DNA of 64,000 bases from Bacteroidota bacterium (GTDB taxonomy: Bacteria > Bacteroidota > Bacteroidia > AKYH767-A > OLB10): assembly GCA_016713525.1 (NCBI GenBank), contig JADJOZ010000033.1:310001-374000 (forward strand), given 5' to 3'. Numbering within the stretch: position 1 is the first letter of the stretch; every line of letters starts with the position of its first letter. Shown in pieces: positions 37,196 to 46,580 of this stretch. A model generated the notes under the pieces. It had not been told where the DNA came from. It worked only from the letters and a program-made list of their open reading frames with translations, and ran no database searches. Position numbers and translations under genes: made by a program.

Positions 37196-39168
37196 AAAGA
37201 GTTTATTCTGAATTCAATTCTCCTGTTTTTTGCTTTTCCTTCAGCTGTTGTATTCGGATGAATGGGCTTTGTTTCACCATATCCTTTATAGGTGAGTCTC
37301 GTCTTAGAGATTCCTTTTGAGATCAAATAATCAACAACACTCTTAGCTCTGTTTTCGTTTAGTTTCTGATTGTAATCATCGCGGCCATCTGTATCGGTGT
37401 GTCCCGATATTTCAACTTGCAAAGTTGGATAATCATTCATCAGCTTGATAATTTGCTGCAGTGTCATTTGTGATTCCGGTTTCAACAAGGTTTTATCGGT
37501 ATCAAAAAAGATATTGTTCAATACAATATTATTTCCTGCTTCAAGCGATTTCATTTCTACATCAAGGGTAATTTCCCTGAAAGTTGAAGAGTCCGAGATA
37601 TCGAAATAATTCGATTCAAACATATAACCATCTGCATATACGAAAGCACCATATTTTCTTCCTGAAGGGAGTGAGATCAGATATTTTCCGGTTTTACTAT
37701 CGGTGATATAGCTTCCTATGCGCTCCTGTTTGTTGAGGTCAATAAGTTCAATAAAAGCCGATACCGGAGCTTTATCGACGGCATCCGTAATATACCCGCT
37801 TAACACCGACATTTTACTAATCGGTTTATCTGCTTCTGAAAGAAATGTAACCATGTATAAATCTTTCTCACCGAAACCATCTTCAGTTACTGATGCATAA
37901 TAGGCATTGCTTCCATTTGCTGCCACTACAAAATATACATCATCATCGGGAGAGTTTATGGGGTAACCTAAGTTGGTGGGTTTTCTCCAGAATTCATTTT
38001 CATAAACTGAAAAAAAGACATCATAACCTCCCATGCTGTTGTGTCCCTTCGATGAAAAGTAAAGTGTCGAACCGCCTGGATGCATAAACACACCTTCTTC
38101 ATCGTAACGTGTATTTATAACGCCACCCATATTAATAGCAGGTCCCCAGGTTTTCTTAATCGGGTCCCAGGGGCTCTTATATAAATCTCTTCCGCCATAA
38201 CCACCCGGACGGTCACTTGAAAAATATAACATGTTCCCATCGGGCGATAAACATGCCGATGATTCGTGATATTTGGTGTTGATATTTTTTCCGGGATCTA
38301 CCGGTTTGGTCCATTCGCCGTTATCAATGTATGACATTAGTATATCTCCATTGTTCCGGTCCCCTTTGAATACAAACAGGATGTGTCCATCTGGTGATAG
38401 TCCGGCCGCTGCATCGTGAGTGGTGGTATTCACAATGGTGCCCAGATTTTTAGCCTGCGTCCACTTCCCATTCACTCTTTGACTGGTGTAAATATCTTCG
38501 AAGTACTCGAGATCTTCGGGATCTGTTTGATTTCCCGTACTTCCAGGCCTGCGGGAAGTGAAAAATAATTCAGCCTCATCAGCAGTGATAAGCGGATTGT
38601 ATTCGGGATTTTTGGTATTAATTGCTAATCCTAAATTTTCAATCTTAACTTTAATCGGATTCTTAATCAACTCCAGACCATTTTTACATTCTGCAACTCG
38701 TCGTGTAATATCGTCTATCGGTTCTTCTTTTCCCAGAAATTCACCATACTGCATGTAAGCAGCAATGGCTTCATCCCATTTCAACCACACCTGCAATGTT
38801 CGACCTTTGAAGTAGTATGCATCTGGATTTACCTCCGGATTCAGATCAATGGCTTTGTTTAATAATTCAAGTGCCTGCTGTTTTTTTCGGATCGAAAAGT
38901 AACAGGTTCCCAGCTTGAAATTTAAATCTGCATTCGAATCATTGAATTTCATGGCCCGTTCATAATGTGGAATAGCATATTTGTACAAAGCAGGTTTTCC
39001 ACTCATAAAATATTCATCACCCTGCTGCAAATCAATCAAGGCTAATTTTAATTCGCTGATGCGGGATGGGAAAAATTTATCTGAAAATGGGATATCCTGA
39101 CCATGCAATGATGTAGCCGCCAGTAAAAAGGTAAGGATGGTATAAACGTATCTTGTAGCTGATTTCAT
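37192..39168 (-). CDS. PorE-like OmpA-family protein (TPR + WD40/PD40 + CRD + OmpA)
   Basis: About 658 aa from the ATG at 39168 (MKSATRYVYTILTFLLAATSLHG), a signal peptide; an ATG at 39210 would precede it with unlikely sequence. TPR repeats (about 45-160; AIPHYERAMKFNDSNADLNFKLG), a PD40-type propeller (about 190-440; SSACLSPDGNMLYFSSDRPG), a carboxypeptidase-regulatory-like domain (about 455-530) and a C-terminal OmpA domain (about 545-655; IFFDTDKTLL, ISGHTDTDGRDDYN, NRAKSVVDYL, NRRIEFRI). This order is that of PorE, which anchors the T9SS to peptidoglycan. It lacks an obvious lipobox. The many T9SS cargo proteins in the window make that role plausible, though related OmpA proteins exist. 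Confidence 0.87.
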   Translation of the reverse strand: MKSATRYVYTILTFLLAATSLHGQDIPFSDKFFPSRISELKLALIDLQQGDEYFMSGKPALYKYAIPHYERAMKFNDSNADLNFKLGTCYFSIRKKQQALELLNKAIDLNPEVNPDAYYFKGRTLQVWLKWDEAIAAYMQYGEFLGKEEPIDDITRRVAECKNGLELIKNPIKVKIENLGLAINTKNPEYNPLITADEAELFFTSRRPGSTGNQTDPEDLEYFEDIYTSQRVNGKWTQAKNLGTIVNTTTHDAAAGLSPDGHILFVFKGDRNNGDILMSYIDNGEWTKPVDPGKNINTKYHESSACLSPDGNMLYFSSDRPGGYGGRDLYKSPWDPIKKTWGPAINMGGVINTRYDEEGVFMHPGGSTLYFSSKGHNSMGGYDVFFSVYENEFWRKPTNLGYPINSPDDDVYFVVAANGSNAYYASVTEDGFGEKDLYMVTFLSEADKPISKMSVLSGYITDAVDKAPVSAFIELIDLNKQERIGSYITDSKTGKYLISLPSGRKYGAFVYADGYMFESNYFDISDSSTFREITLDVEMKSLEAGNNIVLNNIFFDTDKTLLKPESQMTLQQIIKLMNDYPTLQVEISGHTDTDGRDDYNQKLNENRAKSVVDYLISKGISKTRLTYKGYGETKPIHPNTTAEGKAKNRRIEFRINSL

Positions 39169-39456
39169 AATCTGATGTTCCGGTCCTGAAATTACTGCAA
39201 AATTAAGCACGATTAGTCGCCTGAGGAAAGTCTTATTGACAAGAAATAGTTAAAAAGAGTTTGTGGAGTAAGATCCGATAATGACAGTTAAAATATTAAT
39301 AATCAATAATATAATCGCTATTTTTAGAATCACTAGCGACATTTTAGAATTATTTTCAAATCGACTAGGGGTCTTTAAACCTGCAAGTGTCTTCATTTAA
39401 ATGGAAATGGTGCAGACTAAAATTTCTAATTTAACAGCCTGATTAATTTTTTGGTT

Positions 39457-40035
39457 GTGAAATTGGAAGATACAGAGATCCTGGCAGGCTTGAAAAAAAG
39501 CGACAAACAAGTGTTCGAACAGTTGTTTCGAAGCTGTTATGCTCCACTGTGTATTTATGCTGCTGGGATTGTTTCCGATAAAGATGAAGCTGAAGATATA
39601 GTACAACAAACAATGATCACATTCTGGGAAAAACGGGAAACGATTGAGATTACAACTTCAGTGAAGTCGTATCTCTACCGTGCTGTTCATAATCAGGCAT
39701 TGAATAAAATCCGTCACGATAAGGTCCGCCAGGTTTATTCAAAAGATGTCCAAAGTGCAGGCGAACAGGAAAGTGAAGCAGCTTCTGGCAAAATATTACA
39801 GCAGGAAATGCAGTCAAAAATTACCGAAGCAATTAATCAGCTCCCGGATCAATGCCGGACAGTTTTCCAGCTATCACGATTTGAAAATTTAAAATATCTG
39901 GAAATTGCAAATCATTTGGGAATCTCAGTGAAAACAGTAGAAAATCACATGGGCAAAGCACTTCGATTGATGCGGATAAGTCTCAAGGATTATCTTCCGC
40001 TTTGTTTGTTATGGTTAATTAATTTATTCTCGTAA
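39457..40035 (+). CDS. ECF RNA polymerase sigma factor (Bacteroidota type)
   Basis: About 192 aa. Sigma region 2 (FEQLFRSCYAPLCIYAAGI, DEAEDIVQQTMITFWEKR) and region 4 (LPDQCRTVFQLSRFENLKYLEIANHLGISVKTVENH, split here by a short helix-turn-helix) are clear. No ATG lies between the upstream in-frame TAA (39427) and the conserved start. GTG at 39457 or TTG at 39463 (giving MEDTEILAGLKK) must be used, or a base is wrong. Directly upstream of FecR (6 bp), as in cell-surface signalling systems. Confidence 0.87.
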   Translation: MKLEDTEILAGLKKSDKQVFEQLFRSCYAPLCIYAAGIVSDKDEAEDIVQQTMITFWEKRETIEITTSVKSYLYRAVHNQALNKIRHDKVRQVYSKDVQSAGEQESEAASGKILQQEMQSKITEAINQLPDQCRTVFQLSRFENLKYLEIANHLGISVKTVENHMGKALRLMRISLKDYLPLCLLWLINLFS

Positions 40036-40041
40036 GCAAGC

Positions 40042-41064
40042 ATGGAAACAAATCAATTTCTGAACGATGATGCAATCGAATCGCTGATTGCTAAAGTGCT
40101 TGCAAATGAAGCAAACGAATCTGAAATGGCTTCATTGAGATCCTGGCGACAGGCAAGCGCTGAAAATGAAAGTTATTTTATCATACTGAAACAAATTTTT
40201 GAAGAGTCTGCACTTGCAAAGGAAAACTATACATATAATGTAGATGAAGCCTGGAAAAAGGTTAAACCCCAGCCTGTTTTTGTTTGTGCCTTGCCGGCGA
40301 AGGAACATAAACCGGTTGCCCAATCCTTCTCTTGGTTAAAAGTTGCAGCTGCTATTTTAATCGTCGCAGGATTTTCTTTTGCTGCTTATATGATGTTCAA
40401 AGAATAAGCAGTAAAGCCTGTTACTATTGCTTCCTCAGAAAAGATCATACATACCTCACTTCCTGATAGTACACATATTGTGGTGAACAGAAATTCAGAA
40501 CTGGAGTATGTGTTTACTAAAGATCAAAGAAAAGTAGCTCTCAAAGGTGAAGCTTTCTTTGATATTGCTCCTGATGCAAACCGTCAATTCATCCTTGAAG
40601 TTGGTAGTCTTACCATAGTAGATATTGGAACTGCTTTCAATGTGAATGCTCCGGTTAACAGCGATTCCGTAGTTGTTTATGTAGAGTCCGGTGAAGTGAA
40701 AATTACTTCTTCCACAGGAAAAGAAATGAATTTAGTAAAAGGTGAAACAGCAATTTTTATGCGCTCATCCGACCTGCTTTCTAAGGAATTTCATGCAGAT
40801 ACCAATCTTGTAAGCTATAAGACTAAAATATTTGTATTTGAAAATGCTCCTCTTGAAGTGATTGCTGCTAAACTGAATGAAGTGTATGGTGTTAATATTA
40901 TTCTCAGCGATTCATTAATTAATTGCCACCTCACTTCAACTTTCCGTAATGAAGAAATTGATGCAATTCTGGAAGTTATTGCCGAAACTTTAAATCTTAA
41001 AGTTTCGAAACTTGAAAATAAAATTGTTTTAGAAGGCTCAGGTTGTAACCGAAAAGATGATTGA
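40042..41064 (+). CDS. FecR-type anti-sigma factor, with in-frame stop
   Basis: 341 codons including an internal TAA. N-terminal cytoplasmic part (METNQFLNDDAIESLIAKVL), one transmembrane helix (about 96-116; LKVAAAILIVAGFSFAAYMM), then the periplasmic FecR domain (LPDSTHIVVNRNSELEY, ALKGEAFFDIAPDANRQFIL, VDIGTAFNVNA, VESGEVKI) and a STN-like C-terminal part. A TAA at 40405-40407, right after FKE, sits between the membrane helix and the FecR domain. The frame continues open on both sides, so it is a substitution. If real, the anti-sigma factor would be cut off outside the membrane. Next gene starts 3 bp downstream. Confidence 0.87.
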
Positions 41065-41067
41065 TTT

Positions 41068-42867
41068 ATGATTCGTTTGTTTTTTTTATTTTCTTTCGTT
41101 CTGATGTTGTTTACAGATGTTCTGGGTCAAACTCGTATTCCTTTTTTAGAAAAGAAGATATCAGTGGTTTCCGAAAATCAGGAGTTAGCTGTTGTGCTGG
41201 CCAAAATTGGTCAGGCAGGTGGGTTTAGTTTTTCGTATAATCCTGCTATTGGAGATTTTTCAAAGTTGGTTTCTGTAAAAGTGAATCAAAAACCCGTTAG
41301 GGAGATTTTACAACAGTTGTTGTCTGATGAATACGATTATAAAGAACGTGATAAGTATATTATTCTTAAAAAATCAAAAGTCAGGAAAGTAAAGAATGAA
41401 GCGAAAGAACTCTTAACTGTAAGCGGATATGTGAAAGACAACAAAGGGGAACCGCTTTCATGGGTAAGTATTTACGATAAAGCTTCTCTGGCATCTACAG
41501 TCTCCAACGATTATGGTTTTTTTTCTATGGAATTTCATGCACGACAATTACCGGTCAATCTTATATTTAGTAAGCAACATTTTGTCGATACTATTTTGCC
41601 TCTGAAGTTGTCCGGATCAACTTTCAATAACGTTGTTCTGAGAAATATGCCAAAGCCAACCCCGGTTATACCGCCTGTGAACATTGATTCATTAGCAAAG
41701 AAAGCAGAGGAGGCAACCCGATCATTTTTCAGAGCTTATGAAAAGGAACCTAATCATCAAAATATAAGTGATACTATTTACAGAGAATTTCAGGCATCAA
41801 TAATTCCATTTGTAGGAACTAATGGGGAGCTTTGTGGTAATGTGATCAACAAATATTCTTTCAATTTATTTGGTGGGTATTCATTGGGTACTCAGGCTAT
41901 TGAGTTAGCCGGTTTTTTTAATTTGAATCGGGGAGATGTAAGTGATGTTCAATTGGCTGGATTTTTGAATATGACCGGAGGCAAAGTCAAAGGTGTTCAG
42001 GCTGCCGGTTTTGTCAATCTGGTACGCGGAGATGTGAATGGAGTGCAGGCTGCCGGATTTGTAAATACTACCTGGAGCAATTTTAAAGGAGCACAGTTTG
42101 CCGGCTATGTAAATGTGGTGAAAGGTAATGTTGATGGAGCTCAGTTTGCCGGATTCGTGAATTGTACCCTTGACAGCATGAAAGGATTTCAAGCGGCTGG
42201 CTTCTGTAATTATGTCGGAGGCACCATGAAAGGTACGCAACTCTCCGGTTTTGTGAATGTTGCTCGTGGTCATTTGAAAGGAACACAAATTGGTTTTCTG
42301 AATTATGCTAAAGCAGTCAAAGGTTCGCAAATTGGATTTTTAAATTTTACCGATTCTTCAGAGGGAATTCCGGTTGGCTTCCTGAGTTTTGTAAATAGTG
42401 GATATCACAAAATTGAAATTGGTACCGATGAACTTCTCCCGTTAAACATTTCTCTGCGAACTGGAGTAAATGCATTTCATAATATTTTGAGTGCCGGAAT
42501 TAATCCGGGAACCGGAGATACACTTTTATGGAATTTTGGATATGGTTTCGGTACTACCTATAAAATAACACCAAAGACTGCAATCGATTTCGATATTACT
42601 TCTTCGCAAATGGTAAAAGGTAATAATTTCGATAAAATTAATCTTGTAAATCGAGCAGCCCTGGGAGCCGATTACTCACTTTCAAAGAAGGTATCATTTG
42701 CACTGGCATTTACTTTTAATGCACAATTAACAAATAGCAATTACCAAAATTACCCCAACATATTTACGTGGACCCAACCCGATGTTTTCAATACTACAAC
42801 GTATCCGGCTGCGGATCTTGACTTAAAATTCTGGTGGGGTTTTAAAGCAGGAGTTAGGTTTTTTTAA
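41068..42867 (+). CDS. STN/carboxypeptidase-regulatory surface protein with eight 16-residue repeats
   Basis: 599 aa. Signal peptide MIRLFFLFSFVLMLFTDVLG. A secretin/TonB short N-terminal (STN) domain (about 25-95; FLEKKISVVSENQELAVVL, VREILQQLL), then a CarboxypepD_reg-like domain (about 117-190). Residues 280-407 are eight exact 16-residue repeats of the pattern AGFVNxxxGxVxGVQx. Two shorter IGFLN units and a barrel-like C-terminus ending GVRFF follow. It resembles the repeats of some surface proteins of other bacteria (e.g. LA_2272-type), stated with caution. It takes the place of the TonB receptor usual in sigma/FecR operons: no plug or TonB box is seen. Function unknown. Confidence 0.85.
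   Translation: MIRLFFLFSFVLMLFTDVLGQTRIPFLEKKISVVSENQELAVVLAKIGQAGGFSFSYNPAIGDFSKLVSVKVNQKPVREILQQLLSDEYDYKERDKYIILKKSKVRKVKNEAKELLTVSGYVKDNKGEPLSWVSIYDKASLASTVSNDYGFFSMEFHARQLPVNLIFSKQHFVDTILPLKLSGSTFNNVVLRNMPKPTPVIPPVNIDSLAKKAEEATRSFFRAYEKEPNHQNISDTIYREFQASIIPFVGTNGELCGNVINKYSFNLFGGYSLGTQAIELAGFFNLNRGDVSDVQLAGFLNMTGGKVKGVQAAGFVNLVRGDVNGVQAAGFVNTTWSNFKGAQFAGYVNVVKGNVDGAQFAGFVNCTLDSMKGFQAAGFCNYVGGTMKGTQLSGFVNVARGHLKGTQIGFLNYAKAVKGSQIGFLNFTDSSEGIPVGFLSFVNSGYHKIEIGTDELLPLNISLRTGVNAFHNILSAGINPGTGDTLLWNFGYGFGTTYKITPKTAIDFDITSSQMVKGNNFDKINLVNRAALGADYSLSKKVSFALAFTFNAQLTNSNYQNYPNIFTWTQPDVFNTTTYPAADLDLKFWWGFKAGVRFF
41905..42288 (+). repeat. Eight in-phase 48-bp coding repeats
   Basis: Each unit encodes 16 residues with invariant G-F/Y-x-N near the start and G-x-Q at the end. 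Units are diverged at DNA level, so the array is old rather than freshly expanded. Confidence 0.88.
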
Positions 42868-42970
42868 ATTACTGATTGCCAGTGAACAGAGTTTAAATTC
42901 TATTGCGTGAGAAGAAAGATTAGTGGTAAGTTGTTGAAAATGAAATATATAATTATGTTTATATTTTTTG

Positions 42971-42978
42971 TACATTTG
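42971..42978 (+). promoter_or_regulatory. -7-like box of mntA
   Basis: TACATTTG only 4 bp before the mntA ATG. No convincing TTTG at the right distance upstream. If used, the mRNA would be nearly leaderless. Confidence 0.35.
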
Positions 42979-42982
42979 TAGT

Positions 42983-43273
42983 ATGTTAGTGCTATCGGAA
43001 ATAAAACAAATCCTTACTTATATCAAACCTGAACTACAAAGTCGGTTTAATGTAAAGAGAATTGGTTTGTTTGGATCTGTGGTTCGCGGCGAACAGACAT
43101 CGAATAGTGACATCGATATTATTGTTGATTTCAACAAACCTATAGGTATTGAATTTATAGACTTGGCAACTTTTTTAGAGAGTAATTTGAAAACACATGT
43201 TGATCTGGTTTCAATGAATGGTGTTAAAGCTAAATACCTGCAAACTTTTGAGGCTGAAATAATTTATGTCTAG
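42983..43273 (+). CDS. mntA: MntA-type minimal nucleotidyltransferase antitoxin
   Basis: 96 aa from the ATG at 42983 (MLVLSEIKQIL). MNT signature IGLFGSVVRGEQTSNSDIDIIVDF (GSxxRG...SDIDxxV), with the rest of the small fold (THVDLVSMNGVKAKYL). In type VII toxin-antitoxin systems MntA transfers AMP to a tyrosine of HepT and inactivates it. Overlaps the hepT gene by 8 bp. Confidence 0.9.
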   Translation: MLVLSEIKQILTYIKPELQSRFNVKRIGLFGSVVRGEQTSNSDIDIIVDFNKPIGIEFIDLATFLESNLKTHVDLVSMNGVKAKYLQTFEAEIIYV

Positions 43274-43602
43274 AAGGGAACCTCATTTACTTGTTACAGA
43301 TATCATTGAAGCTGGCAATAAAATAATTTCCTATACAGCAGATCTTTCTTTTGATGATTTTGTTGGTGATGACAAAACCATTGATGCAGTAATTCGTAAT
43401 TTTGAAATAATTGGCGAGGCTGCAAATCGTTTACCACTTGATTTTAAGATTTTGCATCCTGAAATTGAATGGCATAGAATTATTGGATTTAGGAAATAGA
43501 ATTGTGCATGATTACTTTGGAATCGACCGTTCTATTGTCTGGGAAATCAAAATTTCTTATCTCCCGGATTTAATCCTCAAATTACAGATTTTAGCAAAGT
43601 GA
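43266..43602 (+). CDS. hepT: HepT-type toxin, one frameshift at the active site
   Basis: The first frame ends at 43499 after IIGFRK. Removing one A from the AAA at about 43495-43497 gives IIGFRNRIVHDYFGIDRSIVW... to 43602, about 111 aa. RNRIVHDY is the Rx4HxY motif of HepT: the arginine and histidine make up the RNase site, and the tyrosine is AMPylated by MntA. As written, the toxin lacks this motif. Either a consensus error or a real inactivation; the partner antitoxin is intact. Confidence 0.85.
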
Positions 43603-44130
43603 GCATATAGTTAATTTTAACTTCATGTGTCAACATTAGCATGGGAGAAAAGTGCTATCTTATAGAATCTTTTGGTAGTCAATATATTTTGATTTTTGAA
43701 ATTGAATTCTTATACCCATTGAACAGTTTCTCTACTGCACACTTTTCTAGCAGCAGCCAATTTATCATCTATCATTTATAATTTATCATCATAACGAAAT
43801 TTTCTATTGAGCAGAAATTTATTGTTCGTCCACAGAACCCTGATCCCCGCAAGGAGCTTCAGCTCTGATGCGGGGTCATTTATCATCTATCATCCGGACT
43901 CGAAATTTCTTTCTGAGCAGAAATCCTCAATCCTTTATCCTTAATCCTCCCGTCCTCTGCATACCTTTTTAGCAGCAACTAATTTATCATCTATCATTTA
44001 TCATTTATCATCCGGACTCGAAATTTCTTTCTGCGCAGAAATCCTTAATCCTTAATCCTTAATTCTTAATCATACTAGGGGTTTTAATAATGTTGCGTGT
44101 CATCTATGAAAAGTAAAATATTCAATAGCT
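43603..44130. other. Repeat-rich intergenic region
   Basis: 528 bp. TATCAT repeats occur at 43760-43790, 43878-43893 and 43982-44010. Three copies of the CGAAATTT...CAGAAAT element lie at 43792-43820, 43891-43926 and 44010-44046. A hairpin GATCCCCGCA...TGCGGGGTC with inner GAGCTTCAGCTC lies at 43841-43878, and TTAATCC strings at 43920-43947 and 44040-44070. An AGCAGC-AATTTATCATCTATCA block is present twice (43752 and 43971), showing a duplication of about 220 bp. No gene supported. Confidence 0.78.
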
Positions 44131-46484
44131 ATGATTCGTTTAGTAATTACTTGTTTATTAGTGACTTCTTTCATTAGTAAATCTTATTCCCAATCTTTAT
44201 CCCAAACTATTCGCGGTACGGTAATCGACAAAATTACACACACTCCTCTTTTTGGAGCCAATATTATTATCATCGATTCGAATCCGCTTGCCGGTGCCGC
44301 CTCCGACATAAACGGTGAATTCAGAATTTCGAAGGTTCCTGTCGGGAAACATTCATTGCGAATTACTTATTTGGGTTACAAAGAGCGGATTATACCTAAT
44401 GTGGTGGTTAATTCCGGTAAAGAGCTTGTTATTACAATTGAACTGGAAGAAAATGTGGTTTTAAATAAAGAAGTCGTTATTTCTGCCCAACGAAACAATG
44501 CTCGGGCATTGAATGAAATGGCAACTGTAAGTACCCGGACTTTTTCGGTGGAGGAGACTCAGAAGTTTGCAGCGGCAGTAAATGATCCCGCAAGAATGGC
44601 TTCTTCCTTTGCAGGTGTCAGCAGTTCTGATGATGGTAATAATACCATAACAATAAGAGGTAATTCTCCCGCTGGTCTGCAATGGAAAATGGAAGGCATA
44701 GAAATTCCAAATCCGAATCACTTTGCTGCGCCGGGTGCTTCCGGTGGTGGTATTTCTATTCTCAGCTCTCAAACAATGGCGAATTCTGATTTTATGACCG
44801 GAGCATTTGCTGCTGAATATGGTAATGCATTGAGTGGAATTTTTGATATCAGGTTAAGAAAAGGTAATAACGAAAAAGCAGAGTATACACTTCAGGCCGG
44901 GTTTCTCGGAATCGATGCAGCCGCAGAAGGACCATTAGCCAAAGGTTATCAGGGATCTTATCTGGTGAATTACAGGTATTCAACACTTTCAATCCTCGAT
45001 AAGCTAGGTGTTCAGGTTGGAGATGGTACGAACGATTTTCAGGACCTGAGTTATATTGTTTTTCTTCCAACAAAAAAGGCAGGTAATTTTACTTTGTTTG
45101 GCTTCGGTGGATTAAGTACTTCGCTCTTTGAAGCAGAACGTGATTCTGCTAAATGGGAAGAATCGTACCAAAGATATGATTCAAAATTCACTTCCAATAC
45201 CGGAGTAGCCGGATTAACACATTCAATAATTCTTGGGAAAAACACCTGGCTGAAGTCTGCTGCGGCATTTTCTGGCAATGAAATTGGATTTAAAGAATCC
45301 CGACTGAACAATGCTTATATCGCAGAAGAGAGAAACCGTCAGTTTGCAGGAAACTATAAGTTCACCATCACTTCTTTGTTAAATCATAAAATCAATTCAA
45401 GACATAATATCAGAACGGGATTTATTTTTAATAGCCTGGCTTTTGATGTCGATTATAAAGTTTATGAACAGGATTTAAATGCAGTACAACAGACTATTAA
45501 TGAAAGCGGAAACACTTCCTCCATTCAATTGTTTGCGCAATCAAATTATCATTTATCAGAAAAATTTATTTTGAATAGCGGAGTGCATTATTTTCTGCTG
45601 AATTTAAATAATACATATAGTGTCGAACCCCGTTTGTCACTTAAGTATGAAATAAATACTTTGCAATCTCTTACTTTAGGTTACGGCTTGCATAGTCAGA
45701 TGCAACCTTTGGGTGTGTATTTTGCTAAGAATGATTTATCTGTAAAGCCTAATAGAGACCTTGAAATGAGTCAATCACACCATGTAGTATTGGGCTACGA
45801 CCGAATGCTTGCCGAAAATTTACGACTGAAAGCCGAAGTTTATTATCAATCACTTTTTAATATCCCTGTCAGCAGCGATTCTCTCAATTCTTTTTCGATG
45901 GTTAATGTTAGCGAAGACTACATTACCGATCCTCTTAAGAAATGATGGAACCGGAACTAATTATGGTTTAGAAGTTACCGTCGAGCAATTTTTAAAACGC
46001 GATTTTTATTTTTTTATTGGCTACATCACTATATGATTCAAAATACAAAGGTTCCGATAAGGTTGAACGTAATACGCGTTTCAATGGAAATTATGGTGTT
46101 ACGTTAACTGGCGGTAAGGAAATTGTAACCGGTGCTAAATGGAAAAACAGGGTACTTGGGTTTAACCTTAAAACTATTTATCGTGGTGGATTTCGCGGTA
46201 CGCCGGTTGATCTTCAGGCTTCACAGGCATTGCCCGGACAAGGTGCCGTTTACATCGATAGCGAAGCATTTTCTATTCAGTATCCCGATTACTTCAGGGC
46301 TGATGTAAGAATAAGTCTGAAACGAAACCGGAAAGCTTCTACTCAAACTTTGGCACTCGACATTCAAAATGTAACTAACCGAAAAAATATTTACGGTAAG
46401 TTTTATGATAGTGAATCCGGTAAGATCAAAACGTACTATCAAACTTCATTGATTCCCATCCTTAGCTACAAAATTGAGTTTTAA
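44131..46484 (+). CDS. TonB-dependent outer-membrane receptor, two frameshifts
   Basis: Signal peptide MIRLVITCLLVTSFISKSYS. CarboxypepD_reg-like domain (about 28-110; IRGTVIDKITHTPLFGANI, YLGYKERI), plug (about 130-240; ITIRGNSPAGLQWKMEGIEIP) and barrel. The frame breaks twice near the C-terminus. One extra A at about 45939-45943 restores ...LKNDGTGTNYGLEVTVEQF, and one extra T in the T-run at 46011-46017 restores ...FYFLLATSLYDSKYKGS. The corrected protein is about 783 aa and ends PILSYKIEF (terminal Phe). Imports an unknown ligand using TonB energy. Not adjacent to a SusD-like gene. Confidence 0.9.
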
Positions 46485-46550
46485 GATACCGGAAGATTAA
46501 GATTATGAATAGTGATTTCATTTAAACTATTTTAATCCTGAGCTGTTCCT

Positions 46551-46558
46551 TATATTTG
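46551..46558 (+). promoter_or_regulatory. -7-like box of the aldo/keto reductase gene
   Basis: TATATTTG, a perfect TAnnTTTG, 22 bp before the start codon; upstream TTTAA at about 46531 is a weak -33 match. Confidence 0.45.
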
Positions 46559-46580
46559 CATCAGGTTTAACACAATAGTT

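Noticed and set aside
35788..40407. TAA read as glutamate (altered genetic code)
   Set aside because: Many intact genes in the window end in TAA at the expected place (for example queD, GH20, A4), so TAA is a normal stop here.
41905..42330. 141-codon open frame antisense to the 16-residue repeats
   Set aside because: It is opened by the repeat codons of the real gene on the other strand; no signal or family resemblance.
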